Of a DNA stretch of 64,000 nt, positions 45,891 to 58,616 are shown piece after piece; the first letter of the stretch is position 1; every line of letters begins with the position of its first letter. The position numbers were made by a program, and so were the translations under genes. The notes beneath the pieces were generated by a model that saw only the letters and a list, made by a program, of their open reading frames with translations, was not told the origin of the DNA and did no database searches. The stretch is from Apium graveolens (Eukaryota > Streptophyta > Magnoliopsida > Apiales > Apiaceae): positions 138,503,263-138,567,262 of the forward strand of contig NC_133647.1 of the NCBI RefSeq assembly GCF_009905375.1. The letters are read 5' to 3'.

Positions 45891-48056
45891 ATATATATGG
45901 TTATAGTTTTCCAAACTATTAATCGAATAAGGTTTATTCGATAACTTTAACTTTATTTTATTATTCAATATTATTTTGAATATTCATCGGAGGACTTATG
46001 ACTCCTTTTATTTTATTAATTGAATATTATTTTGAATATTCATCGGAGGACTTATGACTCCTTTTATTTTATTAATTGAATACTATTTTGAATATTCATT
46101 CGAGGGTTATGACTCAGTTTATTTTATTATTTCAATATGATTTGAATATTCATTCGAGGGTTATGACTCAGTTTATATTATTTAATGATTATTAATTGGA
46201 TATTCATTTGAGGATGTATGACTCCTTTATTTTATTTAATGAATATTATTTATAATATTCATTCGAGGTATTATGACTCCGCTTATTACTTAATATATTC
46301 TTTATTTTATTAAAGAATAAGGTGTTAATAATCAAACTTATTTTCGATTATTCAAATAAAGATAATACTTTTATATAAGTATATCTTTGGTTATTTAATA
46401 CTCGTTTCAAGTATAAGTTTTAATACTTCTACTTCAATTATTTTTATAAAGATTATTCTTTATGGGAATATTATTTAAATAATAATATTCAGTCATTTTC
46501 TAAATATTCTGGGGACTGATTTACTTCATTAAATCAGCCTTACTCCAAACACTCTTTAAAGTGTTTTCGAGTCTTCAAAATCATTTTTTAAAAGTCAGAG
46601 CGGATCCCAAAACTCATTTTTTATATTTAAGATCTTCCTTTTTAAAGGGGATTTAAATACTCGCTCAAAACCTGGGGAATCCGGCTCTGTGGTGTATTTT
46701 ATATTCGCAACGAGGTTGCAGATTTGGTAAATGAATTGATTACTTGCCCAACGTTCGGGAAGTAAGCCCATCTCATTGAGTCGGCATAAGCGACAGGCCG
46801 GGGTACGGTCTATTATTGTGTAAGTGGCTGGGTGGCAGTCCATCAACGCGTGAGGGGCCGGGGTACGGTCTAGCGCGAGGTCCTAATGCGGCCAGGGTGA
46901 TGACCGGTGAGGAATTCATCCATCTACAGTAGAAAAGGTTACTTATTGGTATCTTTGCCTGATCAGCGAGATATCGGGTTTATGCCAAAATTCTTTTCCT
47001 TTCCAAAATTCATTGGATGTTTCAAACTCTGTTCATACTTTGCATAACAGAGGTTCCAGGAAATGTTTAAAGGGATATATATATGTGGATATATATATAT
47101 ATATATCGGGGCTAAATAAAGTATCTCATAACTTTTTCATTCAATAATATTTCAAAGATTGAATCTATTCAAGTCTTATCTTGTGGTCTCATCAGTGGGA
47201 TGAACTTTTGAAATTGATTATAACTTGAACGGTGGTAGTTCAAGTAGTATTTGGGAATGATATAAGTGTAGTGAAGTATTTGGTAACTTCATCTTTTAAA
47301 CTTATATCTAATTAATAATTGTCTTATGAATGATAAAGATTTTCAGAAAAACGTTGAGACAAGGTTAGATATATGAGATCACCTTGCAACGATATTTTTA
47401 TACAGTTATACAATGGGACTTTGTGTATATTATGCATGGAAGAGGACTTCCATTACTTTGAAAAGTATATATGTATATATACTGAATATTTTGCGACTTC
47501 ATCGCATTAAGATATCAAACTTGGTTCATTTCTTTTGACCAAGATTTTCATGAGTATTATGAGTAGACTCATATACTATTAATCATTATACATATTATTT
47601 TGGTGGGCTTGCTGCTCACCCTTGCTTTCTTCTTTCATCACACAACATCAGATAGATAAGATGAACAGGACCAAGCTCCCAATTCACGATCGGATAGGAA
47701 GCGTTTCGCAGCTTCCTATAGGCATTGAAGTCACTGTAGCTGAGGTAGGGAACTACCAATAGACTAGGCTTCAACTTTTGATGTACCAGATTTATGTATA
47801 TTTATGAATTGTAATAATGGCAATGAAATGTAAATTTATTCAGAACCTTTTTAAGGTGTATTGACATATAATTGTGGAATAAAACGACTTGTGATTATTT
47901 TTGGATGTTCATCTCTGAGACTATAACGTGTGGTGTGTGTGTTTATTGTGGGGTCACAGTACAGAGTAGTTGAGAAATTATTAAGATTGGGTGTTAATAA
48001 GGGAAATGGAACTCGTGACAACCCGGATCCCCGACCCCGGATCTGGGGGTGTTACA
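43752..48056 (+). repeat. T2 5' LTR (4,305 bp)
   Basis: It starts TGTAATAACC and ends GTGTTACA. It contains a long TA microsatellite (about 45847-45898), a six-unit tandem array (45965-46285) and two copies of CCGGGGTACGGTCTA (about 46797 and 46858). No gene is supported. Confidence 0.95.
45965..46285 (+). repeat. Diverged tandem repeat in T2 LTR (6 units)
   Basis: Same unit as at 27858 in T1, with six units instead of four. Also present in the other T2 LTR (about 55726-56040). Confidence 0.85.
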
Positions 48057-48060
48057 GAAA

Positions 48061-48072
48061 TGGTATCAGAGC
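48061..48072 (+). other. T2 primer-binding site (initiator tRNA-Met type)
   Basis: TGGTATCAGAGC, four bases after the LTR end. Confidence 0.95.
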
Positions 48073-48240
48073 TAAGCGTTATAAACCTCAGAGATGATGG
48101 GACGTTAAGATAATAAGTTCACTAAGATAATAAGAACTCTTGCCAAGTTCATAGTCGGACTACCTAACGTAGTACTGACAGTTAAAACCCTTATGGGAAC
48201 CCTTATAAACATCGTGATAGGAGCGTAGTTCGTTATCGTA

Positions 48241-48450
48241 TATGGTAGCGGGACTCCGAACCCTGAGGTTGAGGAGCAACATCGCGATGATATTTTAGTA
48301 CTAATTGGAGATCGGATTGTGGATCCGATAGAGTGTCCTAATGCAGGACCGGATGATGTTGATATTGAGGATTTAGCGGTTGAGGATGTTGTCCTAGAAG
48401 GGATAGTTGTTGAGGAGGATCCCATGGAGGATCCTGACAAGATTGGATAA
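48241..48450 (+). pseudogene. T2 short acidic leader frame (counterpart of T1 30169-30381)
   Basis: 70 codons in the same frame as T1, without an ATG start. About a dozen differences from T1 change amino acids and few are silent, so it does not look selected as a protein. Confidence 0.3.
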
Positions 48451-48514
48451 AGGACCACTGATGAATTGATGACCATGGTTAGGTCGACTACCAGAGGTAG
48501 GATTGGCCGGTCAC

Positions 48515-49310
48515 TACCAGAGGTTCGTTCAAGTTGTAAAGATAGTAGCCCCTTTAACGCGGCTTATTCATAAGACTGAGAAGTTTGAATATGCAGAGAA
48601 ATGCGAGAACAGCTTTTAAGAACTGAAGCAAAGGTTGGTGACGGCCCCTATGTTGGCGTTGCCGGAGGGAAAAAGGAGATTTTGTGATTTGTAAGTGATG
48701 CTTCGCATAAGGAATTAGGGTGCTTCTTATATAGCACAGCAAGATAATCGCGTCTGCGTCAAGACAATTAAGGGAATTTAAAATTCGATATCCCCACCCA
48801 TGAGCTTGGGCTCGTGGCAATAGTTTTACCCTAAAGATTGGAGGCACTACTTGTATGGAGAGAAGTGCGAGATTTACCTAAGCCATAAGTACTCTAGTAC
48901 ATTTTCTCGCAGAAAGAGCTCAACATGCGCCAAATAAGGTGGTTAGAGCTAATCAAGGATTACGATTATGAGATTCTTTATCATTCGGGGAAAGCCAATG
49001 TGGTGGCTGATGCCCTTAGTAAAAAGGAGAGACTCTAGATGATAATGTCTTTGAGAGAGTTTATAAGAGTTTTTGAGAAAATGGAAATAGAAGTGAAGGT
49101 AACCGGAGCCGGTACCGAAAAGCTGTTTGAGATTGCAATAGAGACCGGATTATTGGAAAAGATCATATTGTGCCAGAAAAAGTTATGAATGAAGGCAGAG
49201 AGCCAACAATTAGATAAAAGATTAATATCGAGAAAGATGATAAGGGAATAATGAGGTATTCCTATAGAAATTGGGTTCCGAATGTTCAAGAGCGTAAGGA
49301 TGAGAACTTA
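48515..49310 (+). pseudogene. T2 RNase H and integrase N-terminal segment, displaced upstream of gag
   Basis: Collinear with T1 30445-31250 and recognisable by the same motifs in broken frames (L-T-R, RNase H core, G-K-A-N). It precedes the gag remnant, showing that the unusual order is a family trait and not damage to a single copy. Confidence 0.72.
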
Positions 49311-49519
49311 GATGAGAGCCATAGTTTGAGGAATAAGATTTAGAGCAAACCCTGAACGTGATAGTCAGGGAGGTCGCCATCAAGATATAAGGAACCCATG
49401 ACATAATGGAGTGGAAAATGAGGATTTTAAATTAAAAGATGACCCCAATTATGGGGAGTAGGATGAAACATTTCATACTAAGGAAACAGAAAGTTGAGTA
49501 AGGAAAGGAGACCCGAGAC

Positions 49520-50120
49520 GGTACTCCTATACGGCAATTCATGGACCTGTCTAAAAAGAACATAGACTATTATCCCCAACCACCACCCTGAGGAGACAGT
49601 GCGGTGAGAAATTCTTTCAGGACCTTTAAGTCGCTAAGCTCTCAGAGTTCCATGGAACAAGCTGACCCAACCGAGGCAAGAGCCTGGCTAAAGGAAATAG
49701 AGGAATCATTTGAGATTCTAAATGATTGACGAACCACAAAAGACTGTTTTGTCACTTACCCTCCTAAGAAATAGACCACCCGCTGGTGAAAGACCAAGGA
49801 AGGCACGGAACAAGAGATTATAATAGACTGATTTAAGTCCAGTCAATTGTTTTCGGGAAAGTAATTCCCAAAGATAAGGAGATAGTGTAAAAGCTTTAGA
49901 GCCAGAACAAAGGCAGACAAGTATGATAAATTATGAATCTAAGTTGTAAAAGTTGTCAAGATTCGTTCTGAGGACACGAATCCAGAATGACGGGATGTTT
50001 GAAATCAATGCTTATATTATGATTGGTTTGTGAAATAATGATAAGAGAAAAAAAAAAAAAAAAGAGAAACTGAAGTGGAAAGGAATATAAAGGCAATAGA
50101 GTTTGAGGAATGATAAGGGA
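49520..50120 (+). pseudogene. T2 gag remnant
   Basis: Same order of gag motifs as T1 31445-32000, with shared stops at 49589-49591 and near 49727. A poly-A run at about 50048-50063 is unique to T2. Confidence 0.68.
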
Positions 50121-50619
50121 GTTGGGTATGAGGAAACCCTAAAGACTCATAGCAATAGAAATAGAAAAGTATGTAATCGTCAGGATGATGATGATCCACC
50201 ATGAGTTAAAATTGATGGTTGAAGGCATAAGAGATACATATATTGTACCCCCTTTAAGTTGGGAGGATTCGAGGAAACCTTGAGATAGTTCGAAGGTTAA
50301 ATATGAGACGCGGATAGACTGAGGAGACAAGGAAGTAAGAAATTAGGAAAATTGGATGAAGGAAGTAACCTTCAAGAATGTGAAGTGTAAGATCGGTGGC
50401 TTGATACCCAGAAAGGGAGATGCCAGATATGAGAGATATCCCAACATTGAGGTGACTGTTGAGAAACAACAAAAGTAAATAAGGAATTATTAAGAAGAAG
50501 TTCACGTTGAACACGACCAATATCTTCCAGAACATCCTTGTTATCGTTACCAAATTAGGCAAGATAAGCGGATGACCATTGTTATCTTTTGGAGGCCATA
50601 TGGATTGACCTCAATTTGA

Positions 50620-50990
50620 ATAAGGATGCTATTATGAAGTTAGGTATAGACTATCGAGGTGGGAATGATGAATAAGATAATCTATCAAGGATATATGACT
50701 TGATTTATCCATGGAAGGATGCAGGTACCTTTTAAAGGTGGAATTAAGGATAGAACATTGGTAACTTAAAATAAATCCTAGGGGAATGCATAAAGGTTGG
50801 CATTTCACCCTTAATAGGGACAGTATGAGTTTTGACAGTATGATTGGGAAAGGGTTAAGGTAACAACAACCTTTAAGAATCAGTGGAGAATTTTTTTTTT
50901 TCCCAGAAGTATATAGACAATGGTTCTAGTAATAGTGAATGGTATTTTGATATGCCCTGTATCTAGGGAATACAGGAGGAACGATTGAAG
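50620..50990 (+). pseudogene. T2 reverse transcriptase remnant
   Basis: Collinear with T1 32520-32900 and unreadable as protein in any single frame. The stretch 50120-50620 before it is collinear with T1 but not assignable. Confidence 0.58.
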
Positions 50991-51269
50991 GATAACCTTA
51001 GAGGTTTTACAAGGAGAAAGGTAATATTCAAAATTCTCAAGAATAAAAATGTTGATAAAAGAAAAATGACGTAATTATAATGATGCGAAGTGGGGCACGT
51101 GTTAAACCACGAGAAATTATGGATCGAACCAGTAATGGTCGAAATTGTTCAGGGCAATTAGGACTTAAGATAAAAGATGTTCTAATTATGATTGAGCGTC
51201 AGTCATGACAGTGATTAACCTCTAAAGACTGAGGCAATAACTTATGGAATAATGGTGATTTTTTTTTAT

Positions 51270-52740
51270 TCATCAGATTTTAAGGAAAACATCTTCACAT
51301 AAGCTGTGATTGAAATGAGGTAGAAAATTATTTGGAGGTGGTTAAAATGACATTGACTGTAAGGAAATTTTACTATCAGGAAAGGCCAAAGAGGTGGCCG
51401 ACACTTTAAGGGTAAGAGGATAATTATAGGCGCGTGTGCCAAAAGAATACAGTGATGGTGGTTAAAAATGTGAAGGTTGAATTATGGTTTGGAAGATTGA
51501 CATTCCTTCTGATGACTGTGCAATACCCAGCCGTAATAGTAGTTGGTAAAGGTTTAATTCGTGTAATCGCCATGAGCGGGCTATCTATCTTAGAAGGTAC
51601 TATCTTGAGAATGAGCCTGGACCATGTTTCAAAAGGACTAAACGAACCTTTGAGATCAGGAGTGTTCTTCATGAATCAGAAATGGTGATTATGTTACCTC
51701 CTTAGAAGAATTAGATACGACATATATGGACTCCGTATGGTTAGATATTAAGATTTCATGGAAAGTGAATGATGACAGTAGGTCAGTGGTGGACCATAGT
51801 AAGGCAGCAACGATTCTGCGAGTAATGAGCTGATTACAACCATGAGAGTTGTATTGGAATGGGTGTTGAGATTGAGCACCACTAATCGGGTCGTGGTAGT
51901 GTATAAGTTATCATTGATAGACTAATTAAGTAGAGTATCTACCTAGTGAATTATTATTCTTTCTTATCAATAGAGAGTCGTATTATTATACGAGGAAGGT
52001 TGCGGTGCAAGCATAGAATTATAGTAACGATGATGTATAGAATGAGATCCCAGATTCGATTTTCGATGTCGAGGGAGTTTCAAAGGTGATTGTGTATAAG
52101 CTCGAGGAAGAGCATGGGTCCATAGAATGATGGACGGGATAGCGAAAATATTTAGGCACGTGAAATGCGATGCTATAATACTTGATGTTGATATAAATAC
52201 ATATATGTTTTGTTCTTCTATGACAAACCTCTATAGTTCAGAGGTAGATTCCAAGCCAGATATTTTATGGCAATAAATTTTTTTTATGAATATACAATTC
52301 TCTTCAGTTCGTTCTTTTCTCTTCTTTTCATTTCATGTAATCTGAGAAGAACAACCCTTCCAGAAAGGGGAGGTATTGCCGAATGACTATCTATCTGTGT
52401 GATAGAAGCCTAGTAGGATACCATCTATTGTTTAATTGCTTATCAAGTACTAAAGGCTGGCCACCTTCTGTACTAACTATGCAATAGGACAAGTGTTCGT
52501 GATCATAGTGATCTCTCAACAAATTCCTTTACTTCTATTTGATTGATCAAATTCCGGAAAATAGAAACAACTGAAAAAGGAGTAATAAAGTGGTGGTAGT
52601 ATGCGGAATGGGAACACATTCGTGATACTAAGGTTGGCGTGGTTATTAAAAGGTTATAGAACGCTAACGAGCAAAAGTATAACCAGTATAATATTAGGAA
52701 CGGAAGGTAATAGCGATTACGAACTGGAAAAGAATGGGTA
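51270..52740 (+). other. T2 canonical RNase H end, then the unidentified block
   Basis: 51270-51420 matches the decayed second RNase H end of T1. The rest matches the unidentified T1 block 33331-34690, with small indels. No gene can be assigned. Confidence 0.55.
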
Positions 52741-52769
52741 TTGAGAAGCAAGAGCTCTAATGATTGGAA

Positions 52770-53500
52770 GCTATGATGAGAGTCTGTGTAATAGACTTGA
52801 AAGAATTTGGAATGATCACTTAATTCGGATTGAGTTATCTTACGACAATAGATCATATGTCATTATCGAGATGTCGCCTTATGAGATCCTTGAGGGAAGA
52901 CAATGTCGATCTCCCTTATGTTAGGATGAAGTTGTAGAGCGCAAGATGCTCGGACCCGCAGTAGTCCAAAGGACCAAGGATATGATAGATCGAATCAGAG
53001 GACGGCTGGTAGTAGCCCAAGATGGACATGATAAGTATGTTGATTTGACACGAAAGGATAATGAGTATGAAATAGGGGACCTAGTAATGTTATAAGTATC
53101 CCTTGGAAAGGATTGATGAGATTCGGAAAGAAAGGAAAGCTAAGTCTACAATTTGTTGGACCCTTGGATATATTGAGACGTTTGGGAAGTTAGCATATGA
53201 GCTAGCCCTAACCCCGAACATGTAGCAGGTCGTAACGTGTTTCACGTATCAATGTTAAGGAAGTGTAATTCAGATGCCAGATAAATAGAGGCATAGGAGC
53301 GCATAGATATGCAACCCGACGTAACCTATATGGAGCAACCAGGAAGGGTTATAGAGTGAAAAGGAACAAGTGCTTAGGAGAAGGGTTATCAAACTAGTAA
53401 GAGTTTGATGGTAGAACCACAATGTGGGAAAATTGACTTGAGAGTTAGAAAGTGCAATACTAAGAAAGTATCCCTATTTATTTCTATCCGATTCCGGGAC
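52770..53500 (+). pseudogene. T2 integrase C-terminal part and chromodomain remnant
   Basis: Collinear with T1 34740-35510. The shared stop after the C-R-S-P-L stretch is TAG at 52922-52924. The GPY/F-like region and chromodomain are broken by stops. Confidence 0.72.
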
Positions 53501-53507
53501 GGAATCC

Positions 53508-53523
53508 TTTTAAGGAGGAGAGA
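53508..53523 (+). other. T2 polypurine tract
   Basis: A run ending AAGGAGGAGAGA precedes the 3' LTR start at 53525. It is a variant of the T1 tract. Confidence 0.8.
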
Positions 53524-53524
53524 C

Positions 53525-55619
53525 TGTAATAACCCTAATTTTTGGAAATTTTTGAAACCCTTATGAATAGTGTTTTTGCTGAACGAGAAAACTTTTCATG
53601 CCACGCTATGTAGGGGTTCTGATATGGATATTCTGAGATTTTATTAGTACTTTATATGGGATATAAGTGTATGTAAAGATCGTCAGAATCAAATTCTGAA
53701 CACTTTGATTTTTCCCGGAAATCCACTAGATACGGAGAGAATTGAGTATAAGGTAACAGGATAAAAAGGATTTAAATTAAAGGATTATAAGAGAGGATCA
53801 TAAAAGGAATACAATGTATTGAGAAAGGTTAAGGGAACCTAAGTAATAAGATCCCGGGTATGATCCTTCAAACGATAAATGAAAACGAAAGTTAAGCGAA
53901 CCGTATAACAGATCAGCGGTCATTAGGCAAACAATTAGGAAGTTAAGCAAAGGGATTAGAGGAAGTGATGTCACCCAACCAATGAGAAGAGGACAAGGAA
54001 GGGAGGATGACATAGCAATGTGATGTAAGCATGACATAGGGAAGGAGGAGATGTGGTGGAATTTTAACCACACAAAACCAAGGGCAACTAGGTAATTCAC
54101 TAAAGCAAACAACAAAAATCAACCAACCAAGCAAATCATTTCATTTTCATCAAACAAAACACAAAATTCTCTCTTCTTCTTCCTCATGCTCTCGGGTGGT
54201 TTCTTAAGAAATGGGAAGTCCAAGCTCCTCCACTTGTTATTTTCCAAGGTAATTATCCTAGCTCCTCCTAGTTAAGTTACATACTTCCTATAAGTTTAAG
54301 CTTCTAATTCCAAGCCAATCTTTTTCTATAAATCATCAAAGAAGATGGTGAATAGTGTTTTCAAGAACTAAAATTTGTGTTCTTGAAGTTTTGTTTAGAT
54401 TAAGCTTGGTTAAGGGCTTTAAAGGTGATTCCAAGCCATCCTCTTGATTCTCCACTCTCCAAGGAAGGTATAAACTACAAACCCTAGCTTTAGTTTTGAG
54501 TATTTAGGAATGGTTATGAGTAGTATAGTATATGTGAAGCATGAAACTTGTTTGTTTAAGAGTTTGGGTTGGAATGGTGGTGATTGATTTGTTGAAATCT
54601 TAAGATTTGGTTAAAGAATGTAGTATAGTTTAAATTCAAGTTTTAGGAGTAAGTAAATGGATTATAATGAGTTGGTTTGGGGCTGTTGTAATGTATTTTG
54701 GATGGAGTTTGGATTGGGTTATGAATTGGGGTTGGATTGTGGTTGTTTTGAGTGGGTTTAAATTTGGGAAATCGCGTAAACATAGCCGTCGTAATGTCCG
54801 ATTTACCGTAGACTGTTTTTGTTCTTAACATCAGAACCCTTGAACTCACTGCTAGGTTTTGACCATTGTCATGTTTAGATAGTTCATGTTACGAGCTTCG
54901 TTTTGATATGTGGTTCGTTTGATTCCGATGAACGGTTTAGGAGAAACGACCGTTTCAAGTAACGGCGTTTCGCGAACGAAACTTTTTCCCCTCGCCTTAC
55001 TTTGAAATGTAGGTTAAAGACCGAAAAGGGTTAATTAATGCATGAAACATTTATGGTAAGTGTTTTAGGCAGTTGGTAAGTCACTCGCGAAGGAATCGCT
55101 TTAAAACTCGTAAAGGTTAAATTATTAAAAATGGTGGAGCCGAGGGTACCCGAGTGACTTAAGCGAATCAGTGAGCGCAAAACAAGCGTTAGAGTCTAAG
55201 TTAGTTAAAGTATAGATTTACAAGTGACTTTGGTTTAATTCCAACTTACTTGTTGCTTATAGGTTACCAGACTCGTCCCGAGCCATTCGTAACCCCCAGT
55301 CGCTCAGGCAAGTTTTCTACCCGTTATACTGTTGTTGTGATGAATATATGTATATGCATTATCTTGCGATAGATGCATGTTGGTTAATTAGCAAATGTTG
55401 CGATATATTGAAGCATGCTGATATGGTATATATATGCATGCCTGTTTCGTATTCTTGATTTATATATCTGTTGGTTCAAATGCTTATTCGTTGCATAATA
55501 CCTATGCTAGAGATAAGCGGTATTTGCATATACCCTTAGTATAGGGACCCAAAGGTGAAAATATTTTTCTAAAACCGGGAGTCGAGGATCCCGAGTAGAT
55601 TTTGTATATATGGATATGG

Positions 55620-55651
<32 letters not shown>

Positions 55652-57813
55652 ATATATGGTTATAGTTTTCCAAACTATTAATCGAATAAGGTTTATTCGA
55701 TAACTTTAACTTTATTTTATTATTCAATATTATTTTGAATATTCATCGGAGGACTTATGACTCCTTTTATTTTATTAATTGAATATTATTTTGAATATTC
55801 ATCGGAGGACTTATGACTCCTTTTATTTTATTAATTGAATACTATTTTGAATATTCATTCGAGGGTTATGACTCAGTTTATTTTATTATTTCAATATGAT
55901 TTGAATATTCATTCGAGGGTTATGACTCAGTTTATATTATTTAATGATTATTAATTGGATATTCATTTGAGGATGTATGACTCCTTTATTTTATTTAATG
56001 AATATTATTTATAATATTCATTCGAGGTATTATGACTCCGCTTATTACTTAATATATTCTTTATTTTATTAAAGAATAAGGTGTTAATAATCAAACTTAT
56101 TTTCGATTATTCAAATAAAGATAATACTTTCATATAAGTATATCTTTGGTTATTTAATACTCGTTTCAAGTATAAGTTTTAATACTTCTACTTCAATTAT
56201 TTTTATAAAGATTATTCTTTATGGGAATATTATTTAAATAATAATATTCAGTCATTTTCTAAATATTCTGGGGACTGATTTACTTCATTAAATCAGCCTT
56301 ACTCCAAACACTCTTTAAAGTGTTTTCGAGTCTTCAAAATGATTTTTTAAAAGTCAGAGCGGATCCCAAAACTTATTTTTTATATTTAAGATCTTTCTTT
56401 TTAAAGGGGATTTAAATACTCGCTCAAAACCTGGGGAATCCGGCTCTGTGGTGTATTTTATATTCGCAACGAGGTTGCAGATTTGGTAAATGAATTGATT
56501 ACTTGCCCAACGTTCGGGAAGTAAGCCCATCTCATTGAGTCGGCATAAGCGACAGACCGGGGTACGGTCTATTATTGTGTAAGTGGCTGGGTGGCAGTCC
56601 ATTAACGCGTGAGGGGCCGGGGTACGGTCTAGCGCGAGGTCCTAATGCGGCCAGGGTGATGACCGGTGAGGAATTCATCCATCTACAGTAGAAAAGGTTA
56701 CTTATTGGTATCTTTGCCTGATCAGCGAGATATCGGGTTTATGCCAAAATTCTTTTCCTTTCCAAAATTCATTGGATGTTTCAAACTCTGTTCATACTTT
56801 GCATAACAGAGGTTCCAGGAAATGTTTAAAGGGATATATATATGTGGATATATATATATATATCGGGGCTAAATAAAGTATCTCATAACTTTTTCATTCA
56901 ATAATATTTCAAAGATTGAATCTATTCAAGTCTTATCTTGTGGTCTCATCAGTGGGATGAACTTTTGAAATTGATTATAACTTGAACGGTGGTAGTTCAA
57001 GTAGTATTTGGGAATGATATAAGTGTAGTGAAGTATTTGGTAACTTCATCTTTTAAACTTATATCTAATTAATAATTGTCTTATGAATGACAAAGATTTT
57101 CAGAAAAACGTTGAGACAAGGTTAGATATATGAGATCACCTTGCAACGATATTTTTATACAGTTATACAATGGGACTTTGTGTATATTATGCATGGAAGA
57201 GGACTTCCATTACTTTGAAAAGTATATATGTATATATACTGAATATTTTGCGACTTCATCGCATTAAGATATCAAACTTGGTTCATTTCTTTTGACCAAG
57301 ATTTTCATGAGTATTATGAGTAGACTCATATACTATTAATCATTATACATATTATTTTGGTGGGCTTGCTGCTCACCCTTGCTTTCTTCATTCATCACAC
57401 AACATCAGATAGATAAGATGAACAGGACCAAGCTCCCAATTCGCGATCGGATAGGAAGCGTTTCGCAGCTTCCTATAGGCATTGAAATCACTGTAGCTGA
57501 GGTAGGGAACTACCAATAGACTAGGCTTCAACTTTTGATGTACCAGATTTATGTATATTTATGAATTGTAATAATGGCAATGAAATGTAAATTTATTCAG
57601 AACCTTTTTAAGGTGTATTGACATATAATTGTGGAATAAAACGACTTGTGATTATTTTTGGATGTTCATCTCTGAGACTATAACGTGTGGTGTGTGTGTT
57701 TATTGTGGGGTCACAGTACAGAGTAGTTGAGAAATTATTAAGATTGGGTGTTAATAAGGGAAATGGAACTCGTGACAACCCGGATCCCCGACCCCGGATC
57801 TGGGGGTGTTACA
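53525..57813 (+). repeat. T2 3' LTR (4,289 bp)
   Basis: Near-identical to 43752-48056. The main differences are shorter TA runs (about 55619-55656 and 56848-56862) and scattered substitutions. Confidence 0.95.
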
Positions 57814-57818
57814 TTGTT
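57814..57818. repeat. Right target-site duplication of T2 (TTGTT)
   Basis: This matches 43747-43751 exactly. Confidence 0.96.
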
Positions 57819-58602
57819 GTTATGATTTGGTTGTTTTCAAGGTCAATCTACTTATTATGCTTAGAATTCGATTATAGGTTCTTAGTGATAAAGACATGAA
57901 AAAAGAAAAAAAATTTGGAGAAAAAAATATGGAAGTTGTTGCTAGTTGTGGCTAGGCGTCAAATGGCTAGTAGCCGGCTCGCATATGTTGCGAGTAGTCT
58001 AGGGTTGAGCAAGATGGAGCGAAACGCACTTGCTCAGAAGTTATTAAAAAAAAAAAAATTTGCATAATTGATCAAGAGTGGGCTCTTTGGTATTCGAGTT
58101 ATTAAGTTCTTAGGGGACTTTGTGCCTAGTGACCTAAGGCTTTTAGACTCTGGGATCCGCTAACCTAACGCTCGTTACATGGATACCATTGTATAAGTCT
58201 TTTGTGGGCCTCACTCATTGCACGGTCAAATAAGCATTTGAGTTGTAAATAAAAAGCACGATTCCGTAGTAAGCTCCAGAGTTCTTGTAGTGTTGTATAT
58301 CACTTTGTGCCTAGAATTTTTATTCTTTGTATAATCGTAGGATTGCCTTGAGGATAGTCTAGTCATAGTAATTGGTCTAGTTTCGAAGCATATATGTTAA
58401 GCATTTGCACACACCACGTTTCTGGCTGTATGTCCGTTTGCATGAGTTTATTGATCTTTAGTTGTCTAACTGCATTCGTTGAGACGTGACAATTTGGTTG
58501 GTTAATTGTAGTAAGGGGGATCGTTGCATTTTCATATAGATTGCATTCATGCATATTTTTATTTGTTTTTGAGTCTGTGACGCTTGAGGACAAGCATCGA
58601 TT
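57819..58602 (+). other. H untranslated region after T2
   Basis: AT-rich and collinear with A2 19620-20450, including the GGCTAGTAGCC block and GAGGACAAGCA before the polypurine tract. No gene is seen. Confidence 0.7.
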
Positions 58603-58616
58603 TAAGTTTGGGGGTG
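58603..58616 (+). other. H polypurine tract
   Basis: A purine-rich run ending AGTTTGGGGGTG lies directly before the 3' LTR, as in other Athila-like elements. Confidence 0.8.

Larger units (their letters stand above)
43752..57813 (+). mobile_element. T2: second giant-LTR, apparently non-autonomous Tekay-like element (14,062 bp)
   Basis: T2 has the same architecture as T1: LTRs of 4,305 and 4,289 bp, tRNA-Met type primer site, decayed interior with the same shuffled order, polypurine tract and perfect TTGTT duplication. The two T2 LTRs are very similar to each other but clearly differ from the T1 LTRs, including one replaced block and two extra tandem units. T1 and T2 are therefore separate insertions from different source copies, not a duplication of one. 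Confidence 0.95.

Noticed and set aside
45729..45968. 79-codon frame over the T2 TA microsatellite
   Set aside because: A product of Tyr/Ile repeats from (TA)n; it disappears in the shorter copy at 55619.
25715..57813. T1 and T2 as a segmental duplication of one insertion
   Set aside because: They have different target duplications and flanks, and their LTRs differ from each other more than within each pair.
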